NCBI GenBank assembly: GCA_964019695.1
Contig: OZ026518.1
Span: forward strand, 83,757,950-83,821,949
Reading direction: 5' to 3'
DNA length: 64,000 nt
Source: Loripinus fragilis
Lineage: Eukaryota; Mollusca; Bivalvia; Lucinida; Lucinidae
Shown one piece after another: positions 34,545-45,281 of the stretch. The notes under the pieces are model-generated. The model was not told the DNA's origin and did not search any database. It saw only the letters and a list, made by a program, of their open reading frames with translations. Numbering within the stretch: the first letter of the stretch is position 1; each line of letters starts with the position of its first letter. The position numbers and the translations under genes are program-made.

Positions 34545-34722
34545 TCCTACTGTCCTGCCAGCCAAGAGTGACAGCGACTTCATGTTTTGTTTACAAAGTT
34601 TTCAGGGACTTATAACCGATATATCACTTGTGCACAAGTGTTTATCGATTCGTGTTAGCTCAAGTAGTGTTTTACTTTGCATTTCTAAACAAATTATTAC
34701 GTCACTGTCAAACGTCATGACT
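34545..34722. repeat. FB-D fold-back element, copy 2 (degenerate)
   Basis: ACTGTCCTGCCAGCCAAGAG, the AAAGTTTTCAGGGACTTATA region, ATATCACTTGTG and TTACGTCACTGTC are in the same order as at 3995-4222, but the central palindrome is shortened to CACTTGTGCACAAGTG. Confidence 0.8.
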
Positions 34723-34808
34723 GATTTTATAAATATTGGGTTTTTCCAAGCAAGTTTGAATCAGGTCCAAACTTTGCGTGCAAACGGCCTTAGAATTTGA
34801 ATACGAGA

Positions 34809-35230
34809 TGGCTGAAAACCAGCTAGACCGCTTTATCAGACTGCATCCAGATTTTGAACCAAATTATTTTGGAGTGCTGTCTAAAAGAGAGTTAAACATG
34901 CCACCATGCTGTAGATCCGCCATTCAACTTATTGGGTTACTTTTTAACTGATTTCCAATGTCAGTCTGTCCGGTATGTGGCAATGAAATTGACCATCTTG
35001 TTGAACATGTTGTTTTGAGATGCCCACGGCATGCTGACGTTCGACATAAGATGAGGTTAAAATTTGGAATAACTTTGGTGTTGAGGTAGACATAAAAATG
35101 GCAAGTATAGGTGTAGAACTGGTACTTGATAACCTGCATTGAAAATATGATATTATAAATGATGTTTTAGCAAGAGAAAATGCGGACAGTTTTTATAGCA
35201 TGATTTCTGGTTTCTTGCATACATTTCTAA
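34809..35230 (+). pseudogene. LINE C-terminal fragment with zinc-knuckle remnant
   Basis: From ATG at 34809 the frame encodes a Leu/Arg-rich segment, has one stop (about 34947-34950), then CPVCGNEIDHLVEHVVLRC, a CxxC...H...C knuckle like those near the C-terminus of many non-LTR reverse transcriptases. After another frame shift near 35090 a coding-like stretch (DIINDVLARENADSFYSMIS) continues. No RT catalytic region is attached, so this is a 5'-truncated, decayed copy. Assignment rests on the knuckle spacing and the truncation style. Confidence 0.6.
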
Positions 35231-35545
35231 GAAGCACATTGATAATTGTTGCCAACCTCGCTAGTAAGTGACAACCCAACTGAAGGGGAAGGCTGTCGAT
35301 GGCGTCTGATATTCGCCTTAAACGTCGTGACCAGTCATCTGCGTGTAGGGGATCAGTGTGGACCAGAATCAGACGCTCCATATAGAACAGCTTAATTCGG
35401 GTCCACGCTGTTTGCCGTTTACCCCCAATTCAAATACTTATCTGTATTTTTCATGTCGTTAGTATTACTCTGTATATAGCTGTGTCATTGCTCTGTATTT
35501 ATTATTATGTGCTCTCCTGAAGGAAGGAAATACACATCCGTGGGC
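35231..35545. other. probable LINE 3' UTR with an HP-like insertion
   Basis: GTGTGGACCAGAATCAGACG ... AATTCGGGTCCACGCTGTTT near 35355-35415 has HP flanks with a degenerate stem. Sequence after it (GTATTACTCTGTATATAGC, then CTCCTGAAGGAAGGAAATAC) resembles the end of a mollusc LINE, but no clean tail is seen. Confidence 0.4.
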
Positions 35546-35777
35546 CCCGTCGTGACAAAACTTGTCTTCGGGGTTTCCGATAAAGCGAGTTTCAAACCAG
35601 TCTCCTCAGCTACAGAGACTAGCTAGAAAGATGAAATTTCACCTGTAGCAAGTTTACATATGTTACTTTCCAGAAAACGAATACCAACGGCGCTGATCAG
35701 ACTGCGCGGATGCGCAGGCTGGTCTGCGCCTGTGTTGTTCGCAAACCCCCGAAGACAGGTTTTCTCGCGTTGCGGGC
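35546..35777. repeat. FB-M fold-back element
   Basis: AAAACTTGTCTTCGGGGTTT on the left is mirrored by AAACCCCCGAAGACAGGTTTT on the right. An HP-like hairpin (GCGCTGATCAGACTGCGCGG, TGCGCAGGCTGGTCTGCGCC) lies at 35690-35733. Partial copies are at 5518-5665 and near 45017-45095; a longer related fold-back is at 46735-47118. Confidence 0.75.
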
Positions 35778-36244
35778 CAGTGCACGAGACTTCAGTACTT
35801 ATCGCATCAGCGAGCAGAGAAGGCTCAGGAAAATCTCCACAGGCTCGCCAGAGCCTTCGCTATTCTCTTAACGAAGCATGTTTGTAGATTAAAGCTCAGA
35901 CCTTATTTAGATATTAAACAAATTTTGACTTGTGTTGAGGTGGACATGGAGTGTAATTGAACAGTAAACGCGCGGAGCATGATTATGAGAGGACCCAGAC
36001 AGATTTCCTAATTTCCTGACGCAGGAATGGTACGCATGGGAATTAGCCACATACATGCATGTCTTAAAATGAATTATTGTGTATTAGTCAATATTATTTA
36101 AATATAACACTGGTGTCCACATCTTTTCCCTTTTCAGAGAAATTTGTAGCAATTCATATACATATTTCATTTAATGAAAATTATATAGTTGGACAGCTAA
36201 TATTGTACTAAAATATTTGTCATATGAGTTTTATGGTCCAGTAA
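35778..36244. other. no recognised feature
   Basis: Unassigned; a TAGATTAAAGCTCAGACC segment and AT-rich DNA follow the FB-M element. Confidence 0.5.
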
Positions 36245-36735
36245 AAATAGTGAGTATGATCAGGAAATACCACAATCACAAACTGCAGACAACCCCGAGG
36301 CACCGCGAGGAAGAGCCGCTCAACCATCACGAGACATCAGGAAGACAAATTAAGCAAAGCAACCAGCTCTCTCTTCCCCATCAAGATGATTGCAATACTA
36401 GAATGGACATAAAGTAACGTACAACAAAACATAGAACAATTACAGACTCCCACAATGGGAGTAACAATAAACAAAAAACAACAACAACAGAACCACCGCC
36501 TTAGAATGGACAGCAGCCTAAGCCACCGGGGGGCTTAAATGCATTTTACTGGTACCGAATCTTCGCCCTAGATTCTGCTGTTGTTGAAGTACAAGAAATG
36601 TTCAGCTCGCATGGAGGCCATCTAACAAATGCAATGTATCATCATGGAGAAACACTCTTATCAAATTAACACACCATGATGAAACAAAGAAAAGGGTTCA
36701 TGACTCACAGATAGTCAGAGCTAAAGAAAACCTCA
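36245..36735 (-). mobile_element. PLE-R2 tail, longest tail-only copy
   Basis: It starts AGTGAGTATGATCAGGAAAT and continues through GCACCGCGAGGAAGAGCCGC, CCACCGCCTTAGAATGGACA, GGGGGGCTTAAATGCATTTT, CCCTAGATTCTGCTGTTGTT and AGTCAGAGCTAAAGAAAACC. In reverse it matches the region between the RT frame and the end of the element at 56165-56690, so it is a 5'-truncated PLE copy without RT. Confidence 0.85.
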
Positions 36736-36737
36736 AG

Positions 36738-36934
36738 TTGAGCCAAGTAAAACCTGTGTAAAACGGCCACTGAAAATAGGCAAAACAAAGATCTTAATGA
36801 CAAATAGTAGCTGAATGAAGGTTGAAGTTATTGCAGAATGCTCCCCTGCAATAATTTTGACCTGCATTAAGCGGTCTTGAAAACTTATTTGTTGTCTTTC
36901 TAGAGTAGCTGCTTTACAAAGGTTTTACTATATA
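36738..36934. repeat. FB-T fold-back element, diverged copy
   Basis: AAACCTGTGTAAAACGGCCA at the left, ATTGCAGAATGCTCCCC in the middle and TTTACAAAGGTTTTACTAT at the right follow the order of 2352-2556 in inverted layout. It abuts the PLE-R2 tail. Confidence 0.65.
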
Positions 36935-37237
36935 ATTATCGTTTTATTTTTACTATAATTTTTTGCAAGCCCATCTATCTAGTTTCAATATTAATCATAT
37001 ACGATTGATTCTTCAAGGATGTGCGTGCAATAAAAAGGAAAAACAGAAATATATTTTTTAAAGTGTGATGCACTTGCTTTTGAAATTGTACCGCGACGTC
37101 TGATTTGATAACGTAAACATTTGCGATAGTATATCCTGCGATATACTGCAGGAAACAGTTTGACGCCATTAATTACGTCACATTCATATGACATTCGGCA
37201 TTATGTGGCTTGCCACGCTCCAATTTGAGACGAAACT
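36935..37237. other. no recognised feature
   Basis: AT-rich; contains a short near-palindrome GTATATCCTGCGATATACTG around 37128-37150. Confidence 0.4.
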
Positions 37238-38355
37238 GTGGAAGTACATTATAATGGGGATAACCATATTCAAAATGTATATTGAACAAAAGTGAAAACG
37301 CTACACTACAATTATCAATATTTTATGAGAAAGTATTAGACAAAACGTATTTATTAAAGCTTAATAAAATTGCCCAGACATCCAGCAAACGATCCGTCTA
37401 AACTCCACAAATTTGTTTCGTTTGATGTACGAGTTATGTTCCTTTAAGTGTTTAAAGCTTTATTCACTGAAATTTGCTATTGCGCATGCGCAAATTAAAA
37501 TTGTTATGCTTATCAAAATTGGTCTTAATTGTGTTGCATAAAGACACAAGAAAACTGCTTAATCACCTGAAACAAGCTCAGAAATCAATTTCAAATTTAG
37601 CGAATTTGTAAAATATTGAAAATTATCTCCCTTTGGCAAAAAACAAATTGGGAATATTAGATGTTTGGTAATCTTCGATTAATCACGATTTTCGATAATT
37701 TTCTTTTGCCAAATCAGGTAGACCTCTCAGCACATTGTTCCTACAATTTCTCGACTAGTAATGTCCACATACTAAGATGCAGCAACACATTGATTTTCCT
37801 ATGGAGATTTCAGTGTTTAATTTTTAAACTTGGCAATTTGAGTGAAAATCCGCTTTTTAAGATTGCTTTTCTAAACGATCAAAACACACTTGGGATAAGT
37901 CCTTCACATTGCTGGTTGTCACATGTCTAGACTACCATTTCGTGCAGTCGGATCTCGTAGGTAGTAGATTTCTGAAGGCCTAAATTTTGTTAGATTTCTG
38001 TTCAAATTGGCAACCTGAAAAAATGGACCCCCTGTCATATTTAAATGGCTTTCAAGTGTTTCCTCGTGACAACATCCGTAAAACTTTTACTGTTATGCAT
38101 TACCCAGTATTTGAACATTAAGATACACTTTCCATTGCATTCTTGGTTTGCATAATGTTGTATATTGATTGCAAACAATTCAGGTGTAGCGTTTTCACTT
38201 TTGTTCAGTATATATCGTCGGATATACGTTCGGAAATCACGTTTTAAGGCTCCGCTCGAGTGTCGCCGTAAAACTAAGTTTCCGACCGTATATCCGACGA
38301 TATACCTCCCCAAATGAAAATTTTGAATACACTGTTATCCCGGAACTGACTGTAA
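37238..38355. mobile_element. 1.1-kb fold-back candidate
   Basis: GAACAAAAGTGAAAACGCTAC at about 37290 is inverted at about 38187-38207 (GTAGCGTTTTCACTTTTGTTC), and the outer GGGATAAC and TATTCAAAAT words also mirror. The right arm holds an extra hairpin at 38211-38304. There is no transposase. Confidence 0.6.
38211..38304. repeat. hairpin with 26-bp stem
   Basis: TATATCGTCGGATATACGTT with CGGAAA pairs with TTTCCGACCG and TATATCCGACGATATA; one mismatch in 26 bp. The loop includes GGCTCCGCTCGAGTGTCGCC. Confidence 0.8.
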
Positions 38356-39869
38356 TGTGCACGACCCGTGGAGAACATATTTATGTATCAGTATCTGGTG
38401 GTAGGAGTAATGTGTGGAGAGCAAATTGGCGGACATACGGATTCCCACAGTGATTATAAGCCACAAAGATCTGCAGGTCGTGCCCATTTTCTCAGAAATA
38501 AGTCTTAGAAATAATGTTGCTATTGATAATTTCGATTTGCATAGTTTACAATTTGACAGATTTTGTGTTTTTTTTGGACTTTTCTACGTTTAATTCTCGC
38601 AGTACCCCTGTCACTGTTTTGCATACGATGGACAGTGTTAAAATAAATAAGCACGTAAACTTAAACCAATTTCTAATCGGTCACTTTTCAAACTCATTAT
38701 TTCTGACCAAACACTAATAAAATTGAAATTATTTTTTTTTTCTCATTTTAATGGGCGGTGTTTTTGCCCAGTTTTCTTTTACTTCAAAGTTTTTTTGGTT
38801 AACAGTGCAAATATCGACTTTTTTTAAGAAAAAAATTGTTTTGAGAGTAGTTTTTATAAAATTGACGTTTAGGTGGTTACAAACTGGTCTGTCCAACTTG
38901 AAAAACATCAAACAAATGAAATTTTGCTGATGGTAGATTTTTGGCGCATATTTATAAATGTTGCATTTTTCAAAAATTTTCGAGATTTTTTTAATTCACT
39001 TGTAGCTCCTGGTAAAATTGTTAAATGCACTTAATTTTATTAAACACGGTATGCCAAACAGAGTAGAACTTGATTAGACCATTTTTGGAGATTTAAGTTT
39101 TACGACTGCTGTACACTTCCGGTTTTCATGTGAGAGTTTAAAAATCGATTTGGTAGCATGGTGCTTTTGTTTTTTAATTTTCATAGAAGAATGGTGACGT
39201 CTGGTGATAATGCATAATCGCTGAAAATTTCAATGCCGTGTCGCTGATAATTAAGCTTACAGAAAAGTGCACATTCTCTAAGTAAATTACAAGCTTAAAG
39301 CTGAATTTCAATGATTAACCTACTAAAAGTGTTTGTCTTATGCTGTTGAGTAGCAAAAAAAGACAATCCCGATGGAAACAAAACTTTTGACGTTTATTCT
39401 TCTTATATCACGGTAGCCAGTAACATCTTCAAACAAACAAAAACCTTAAATGTTACGGTTTATATCGTAGAAAAAGTATGACTTTTTGAAATGAGGATAC
39501 CTTTTATCCTAACTTCGTCCGTGCAAGAAGTACTCGTCATTTTTAAATGAAATAACTTGCAGAGGCTCGGCAAAGTATTGCTTCATTTATAAAAGCATGA
39601 ATTGTGTATGCCCTATGTTTCACTTTCTGAACAAGCGTAAAAATGTAAGGTGACCGATTAAAACTTGGTTTCAGTATATATACTGTATTATCCAACAGTT
39701 ATGAACATTTTCACAAAATGACCATGATGTTCTGCAAATCCTTGTCCTTCGTGTTGACAAGCATACGTATGCAAAATTTGATCAAGATTTATGAGCAGTA
39801 TACTAACCGGCAACGGACATACAGACAGACTCGCACAGTGATTATAGTCCTAAGCTGCGGGTCATGCAA
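38356..39869. other. no recognised feature
   Basis: AT-rich sequence; a GTTTTGCATACGATGGACAGTG phrase near 38617 recalls the 27025 and 30412 repeats. No gene seen. Confidence 0.45.
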
Positions 39870-40440
39870 TGACAGATTCACATCTTGAGGTTTCTTAGTG
39901 AAAAAGTTAACATCTTGATATTACATATACATACATTAAACTTTTATATTTACATGGACGTCTTGTAATTACAGATGGACGACTTCAAATCTCAGATAAA
40001 CTAACATCTTTATTTCAGATTGACAACTTGAAATTTTAAATTTGTTACTTGAAATATCTGACTTACATTTTGGAATGGCATATCCAAAGTAAGTAAGGGT
40101 GCAAAGATCAGGAATCGATACAATCAAGTACCACAAGTACCAAAGCTTGAAAAACAGACTAACATCTTTAAATCTTAAGGCCAAGTTATCATATCAAACA
40201 TTTTGAATATAATTAATCAGTTGTTTTAAGATGTTTTAGAATATGTCACTCCAAGTTGTCAAGGCACTATATCAAGATGTCTGTCTGAAATGTTAGGTCG
40301 TTAATCTGTTAATTCAAGGTGCTTATCTTTATTTTAAGCTGTGAATCTTTTATTTCAGGATGTCAATATATTTCAAATTGTCAGTCAGAACACTTTCAAA
40401 TGGCAATCATTATTTATCATGTTTGGCTTGTCCCAACTGC
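39870..40440. repeat. degenerate minisatellite with an embedded 45-bp PLE-R1 end
   Basis: Words such as TTTCAGATTGACAACTTGAAATTT, ACATCTTGATATTACAT and TTTCAGGATGTCAATATATTT recur at irregular intervals of about 22-30 bp. At 40087-40133 only the extreme end of PLE-R1 (GTAAGTAAGGGTGCAAAGAT to TACCAC) is inserted. Confidence 0.5.
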
Positions 40441-40497
40441 ATTTCAGTAGATACATGTTCCTCTAAGGAACACTCTAAGGAAAAATCTTGAATACAG

Positions 40498-40608
40498 TCA
40501 AACCTGTCTAAAGCACGGCAAATCAAAATGAAGACCAAAAATTGGTTTTCAAGACTGATCATCACTTAATGCAGCCCATAAGTATCATTCTACATTACTT
40601 TTGACCTT
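40498..40608. repeat. FB-T left half, interrupted copy
   Basis: CAGTCAAACCTGTCTAAAGC to TTTTGACCTT aligns with the left part of 2352-2556. Its continuation, CATTAAGCTACCATTT, resumes at 43391 after the Penelope-like element, and the last part resumes at 43645-43707. Confidence 0.85.
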
Positions 40609-40626
40609 TCACGTAATATAGAGTTA

Positions 40627-42838
40627 GAGGCTAATAAACTTTACGATAGAGCAAACAAATTATATAAAGCCGCACTCCTTACAAGGTGTTATGTTCAACA
40701 TTTCCTTAGTCCTTATATCAATTCTGAAGTCAACCATAAACGACATTTTATCAAAATTCCATTCATTAACAAAGGTATTGAGTTTATTGATTTACATAGT
40801 ATCTTCAAAGATAATTTAGTGATTTCATCTATTCCAAATTACTTTAAAAATTCTGAAACTCATTTGTCATAAATATAACAAACCAATTAGGTCTATTTTT
40901 TTTAACTTTAATAAAATTGTAAATGATATAGATATAGATTCCAATACTCCTGCCTCCTGAGATTGTCAAAATTCTAATTATCTATATCCCTCTGCAGGGC
41001 ATGTTATTGCTGGTAATCTAAATGTCATTCCTGGCGCTAGAGTTCGCAATATTATTTCTAAAGGTCCTAAATTTAGATTTCCCTCTAATATTGATTTCTC
41101 TAAATGTCGTAGAGAGATCGCTGCTTCTTTAAATGACTTGAGTAATCGTTGGTGCAAACGGGAAAATGTTGAACCTGATGCCTTGAAGGAATGGAAGATT
41201 AACATTTTTAAAATTATTGATACTCATATTTCATTTTACTCTCGTAATACACATCTTTTACCCCCTAAGCCTAAATCTTTTTTCCGTCATCTTAAACGAG
41301 GTATCCAGAATTTTCATATGAACTATGTTTTGGTTCCAGCAGATAAAGCTGCAGACAATGTTGTAGTTGTTTGACGATAATATTATATTAATACTCTTAA
41401 GCGTGAGGCTGTTGACCCTAATGCCTATAAACTGCAGCCTTCTTTAAGTGAGAGGGTGATTGTTGATGGGCATGGTTGTCATACAGCCCTACATTTTGGT
41501 GTCAAAGCTAAAAAAATCAAGACAAAGTTCCTACGTTGTACTGGTTACCTAAACTCCATAAAAAAAAACTATAAAGCAAGATTTATTGCTAATTCTAGTT
41601 CTTGTACGACAACAGAACTTTCTAAATTGTGAACCTCGTGTCTTACAGCTGTTAAAAAACATGTTATCAAGTATTGTGAAAAGGTATATGACAGATCCTA
41701 TAAAAACTTATTTTGGTCTATTAAAAATTCAGGTGAAATTTTAGATAAACTTAAAGCTATAGATTTCAATGCGACCAGTTTGTCTACTTATGATTTTTCT
41801 ACTCTTTACACTACTTTACCTCATAATTTGATTAAAGATAAACTTATTGATCTTATTGAAAGAACCTTCCAGAGAGAAGGCTCTCCTTACCTTGCATGTA
41901 ATGACAGAAATGCATTTTTTACTTCAGAAAAACCTAAAAAATATCATGCATGGTCGTGTCAAAATGTATGTGATGCGCTGACCTTTTTGTTGGACAACAT
42001 TTTTATTCGATTTGGCTCCAAGCTGTATAGACACGTAGTTGAGATTCCTATGGGCACTGATTGTGCTCCCCTGGTTGCAGATTTATTCCTGTTTTGTTGT
42101 GAGAGGGACTTTATGATGTCTCTTTCTGATGATAAGCAGGCTGATGTTATTGATGCGTTTAACACTACATCCAGATATTTGGGTGATATTTTAAATATTA
42201 ATACTGTTTATTTTGACAATATGGTTAGTCAAATATACCCTTCAGAGCTCTAACTGAATAAAGGCAATACCTCTGATACCGAAGCCGCATTTTTAGACTT
42301 ACATTTGTCAATTTCTAAAGATATTGTTTCTACTAAAATTTATGATAAACGTGACGACTTTAATTTTAAAATTGTCAATTTCCCATTTTTAGATGGTGAT
42401 GTTCCTCGTTCTACATCCTACGGAGTCTATATCTCTCAACTCATTTGTTTTGCCAGAGCATCTAGCTATGTTGCTGACTTCAACACTCGCAATAAATTGT
42501 TAACTCAGAAACTTCTTAAACAAGGCTATCAGTATCATAAACTTCGCAAAACTTTTTCAAAATTTTATAGACGATACTATAATTTGATTTCTAAATTCCA
42601 AGTTGGACTTAAATCTCTCTTGCACCAAGGACTTTCGGAACCTGATTTCTATGGTGACTTGGTGTATAAATTGAAGAAGATTGTTTGCTCTCATAATTTT
42701 TCAGCGCAGTTCATTAAAACAATTTCCCATTATAAGAAGATTGGCTATGATACTAATGTATTGCAACAGACTGCATGCTTGGCAACTTTGCTTTCCTCTT
42801 TAATTGCACGCCGGTGGGTCGGACTTCAGACTCTATGA
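40627..42838 (+). pseudogene. Penelope-like reverse transcriptase, decayed
   Basis: The RT copied element RNA into DNA at a nicked target. The N-terminal part has PPKPKSFFRHLKRGIQNFH and an ADKAADNVVVV segment resembling the 'PADKG' region of Penelope RTs. LSTYDFSTLYTTLPHNLIKD (41780 onward) is the first catalytic Asp region. IPMGTDCAPLVADLF follows, then RYLGD (42173-42187), where the usual YLDD has lost its first Asp. From 41780 to 42838 one frame holds with a single stop at 42251 (a Gln-like codon turned TAA); upstream there are several frameshifts and stops. The C-terminal motif after FYRRYYNLISKFQ continues to 42838, where the frame shifts near the conserved FNCT-like end. It cannot be active. 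Confidence 0.88.
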
Positions 42839-43084
42839 TGGTTCCGACTAAAAGACTTACCTATTGATGAGATGGTAGGGGCCTGATGCTTTGGCTGTTT
42901 GTCAGGCCCACTGGGGTTTACCTGTTGGATTTCTTTTGCTCCGGTATACAGTTTTATTTACTGTTGAGTCCTTTTCTTTGCTTTATCTCCTTTATATATC
43001 TTGATTTATATGTTTTAGGAGATGATGCATTGATAAGTTAGGGGTCTTTCATGCAAACCAAACATCTATACGTCTTGATTCACA

Positions 43085-43385
43085 TGTGAATTAAGGGTGA
43101 GGTTGGCACGCCGTGAAACCGGTTGTAGCCCTCCAGTAAAATATTTTACTGACCGTTCCAAGGCGGTACTTCTTTTGTGGATGTTTTATGTTTTTGTTCT
43201 GTCTTGTGTTTGCTATATCTTTGTGCACGTCTGTTTATATGTGCTTTGTGGTCACCTGCTGGGAAAGGTCTGACATCTTTCTCTCGTTTGTGGTGTCTAA
43301 CTGTGAGTTTGTCACTTTCCCTTTGGTATCCTGGGTCAGGTGTGGTACTTGATTGTATCGATTCCTGATCTTTGCACCCTTACTT
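43085..43385 (+). mobile_element. PLE-R1 tail in its parent element
   Basis: GAGGTTGGCACGCCGTGAAA, a perfect 18-bp palindrome CAGTAAAATATTTTACTG (43134-43151), CCGTTCCAAGGCGGTACTTC and TTCCTGATCTTTGCACCCTT then CTTAC. The reverse complement is the dispersed R1 repeat, showing that the tail-only copies derive from PLEs of this type. Confidence 0.85.
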
Positions 43386-43405
43386 ACCTTCATTAAGCTA
43401 CCATT

Positions 43406-43644
43406 TGAGCTGCGACATGTGATTTCCAACAATGTGTCATTTTAACAAGTGTAAACTCAGACGAGCCTGTGCAGCCTTCTTTGAAGCTTAGAAACTCCAA
43501 ATGAAGTTCAGTCAGTAGCTTAACAATCATAGAATATTCAAGCGACTAGCAAAGGCTCTGATCAGATTGCGCGTATGCGCAGGCTGATCTGAGGCTTTAC
43601 TGGTCGCACATACCACATTGTTGGAAATCTCATGTGACGGCTCA
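43406..43644. mobile_element. MITE-E copy 1, nested in FB-T
   Basis: Inverted ends of about 30 bp, matching at 26 of 30 (left GAGCTGCGACATGTGATTTC; right GAAATCTCATGTGACGGCTC). Apparent 3-bp duplication ATT. It contains an HP-like hairpin (CTGATCAGATTGCGCG ... GCGCAGGCTGATC). A second copy is at 56947-57186, and a right-end fragment is at 63055-63096. Confidence 0.85.
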
Positions 43645-43707
43645 ATTGTCTTCAAGACCTTTGTTTTGTCTATTTTTGAGTGGCCATTTAAGACAGGTTT
43701 TACTGTA
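43645..43707. repeat. FB-T right end
   Basis: TTGTCTTCAAGACC to GAGTGGCCATTTAAGACAGG and TTTTACTGTAC closes the FB-T copy that began at 40498. Confidence 0.85.
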
Positions 43708-44032
43708 CTTAATGGAGATATCCAAGATCCAAAATGTTACCTTGAAGAATAATTGATTCTGGTTTTATTACACCAAGCCTGTATTGTCACGTACAAAGAA
43801 CTAATAGGCATGAAATCAAACAATTAATAAGAAGTATCAGTTGAACATTTGAGAACCTCTTAAACCTGTGTCCTGTTGTAATAAGTCAGTCAATCCGGCA
43901 GTGCTCAAGAGATGAAAGATATTTGGAGCAAGTGTTCATGTTTGGAGCAAGTTTTCTATCTCTCGACTGATTTTGGAAATCACGCAACCAGCAAGGAATC
44001 TAAGGCTGGCCCGTCAGCGAAACATAATATAC
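43708..44032. other. no recognised feature
   Basis: Unassigned; an FB-G core word GGCCCGTCAGCGAAAC is at about 44007-44023. Confidence 0.45.
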
Positions 44033-44042
44033 ATAAAGACAC

Positions 44043-44249
44043 CAAGGGAGCATAGTGGCTCAGTGGTAGAGTGCTTCACTCGAGACTGAATCGCCGCGGG
44101 TTCGAGCCTCATCGGCGTCACTGCGTTGTGGTCCTTGAGCATGACACATTTATCCTAGCTTACTACTGGTTCGACCCAGGAAGACCCGTCCCTGTTTAAC
44201 TGAAAGATTGTTGATTGGACGTTAAAAATCAAATCAAACAAACAGACAA
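44043..44249 (+). mobile_element. full-length tRNA-derived SINE with 10-bp target duplication
   Basis: Perfect duplication ATAAAGACAC flanks the body at 44033-44042 and 44250-44259. The head has A-box TGGCTCAGTGGTAGAG (44055) and B-box GGTTCGAGCC (44099). The middle carries ACTGCGTTGTGGTCCTTGAG, shared with the SINE at 16495-16704 and resembling the conserved central domains of metazoan tRNA-SINEs. The 3' end is AATCAAATCAAACAAACAG. RNA polymerase III transcription from the head and LINE-driven retroposition are expected for this class. Confidence 0.92.
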
Positions 44250-44259
44250 ATAAAGACAC

Positions 44260-45016
44260 TAGCACCTACATTTTTAGTGGGGAAAAGGGATAAAACTTAC
44301 AGACTGCTATAAGAAGGCCTTGTTTTAAAGACGACAATAGTACTGTTCATAAATTTACGAAGTGACTGTTGTCTTTCAAGAACTATATTTGCTTACTCCA
44401 TACATTTTACGAAACGAACATCGAAGACCATGTTGAGACTTGATATCATGTCACCTGTACCCAACGTTGGAAAATCAAAAAGCCTTCGTTCAAAATCAGC
44501 GTAACACTATTTGTTGGCTTGGTCTTATAAAAGCTGGCTGAAACTTCTCAGTGAAATGACAGTGAAGGCATTAATCAGCAATCTTGTAAAGAAGCCAGTC
44601 AATATAAATCTACACTGAATAAGGGAATGTCAAGAATCGATAGCAAATACGTAATCCAGTGAAATTGCAGTTGGAATATAGTAACAAGAAACCGGCAAAC
44701 AAAAAGTAGTTCGCTGTGTATTATTGCACCTGTTACAGAGCGCTAAGAATGGCATGCTTTATTATTTTCAGCATAATTAAATCGTGTGACTAATATTACA
44801 GGTCTTTCTGTAACAGTTGATAAAATAAAACTGGACGTTTGCGCCAGCTAGGTGGATTTTCTTGTTTTGGGGAAAATAAGCGTGGAACATGTGTTTAGCA
44901 ATCCTAATTGTTTTCACTGAGGCGAAATGAATAATACTCCTACGTAGCATAATGGCTAGAGATATTGTCACAGGATCTCTCTATTCAAACACAGTAGAGT
45001 CTGATCAAGAGCTTCC
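44260..45016. other. no recognised feature
   Basis: Unassigned. A short FB-M-related piece follows at about 45017-45095 (CGTCGCGAGAAAAC, CGGGGTT). Confidence 0.45.
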
Positions 45017-45111
45017 TTTTGGGCCTCGTCGCGAGAAAACGTATATACGGGGTTCACGATCAGGTAAGGTTAATCCAGTCTGTTCAGCTTCAGATGTATG
45101 ATTTAGCTGAT

Positions 45112-45280
45112 CCAAAGGGGGGACTGTCCGGATCCCCACCTCCGCCTGAAAATTCACAATAAAACAGGGTTTCTAAGCAATATTGGTCCAGATCCCCTGA
45201 AAAATCGCAAGACTACCAAGCCATTATTCAATGTTGGTCCAACATCGGCTTGCCAGCGAAACGCCATTTAATAAAGCAAA
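45112..45280 (+). repeat. FB-G half copy
   Basis: GGGGGGACTGTCCGGATCCC, CTGAAAAATCGCAAGACTAC and CTTGCCAGCGAAACGCCATT follow the family order, ending at the core. It directly abuts the PLE fragment at 45282. Confidence 0.75.
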
Positions 45281-45281
45281 G

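Larger units (their letters stand above)
40609..43385 (+). mobile_element. Penelope-like element, R1 lineage (PLE copy B)
   Basis: It is inserted in FB-T; ACCTT at 40604-40608 is repeated at 43386-43390, and the uninterrupted FB-T at 2352 has this word once, so the 2777-bp ends are well fixed. Coding remnants start at once (40627, LEANKLYDRANKLYKAAL) and lead through YVLVPADKAADNVVVV (about 41323) into the RT. The tail, 43085-43385, is the PLE-R1 repeat found elsewhere and ends in CTTACTTAC. No GIY-YIG endonuclease is seen, so either the copy is 5' truncated or the lineage lacks it. Confidence 0.88.

Noticed and set aside
40609..42838. GIY-YIG endonuclease domain of the Penelope-like element
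   Set aside because: No GIY..YIG pattern is visible upstream or downstream of the RT in either long copy; it may have been lost by truncation.
42838..43385. Hammerhead ribozyme in the PLE tail
   Set aside because: Penelope-like elements often carry one, but I could not find a CUGANGA ... GAAA core with a pairing helix II in R1 or R2. A covariance-model search would be decisive.
44048..44120. A functional tRNA gene at the A-box/B-box sequence
   Set aside because: There is no cloverleaf with a proper acceptor stem, and the sequence continues into a SINE body with a target duplication.
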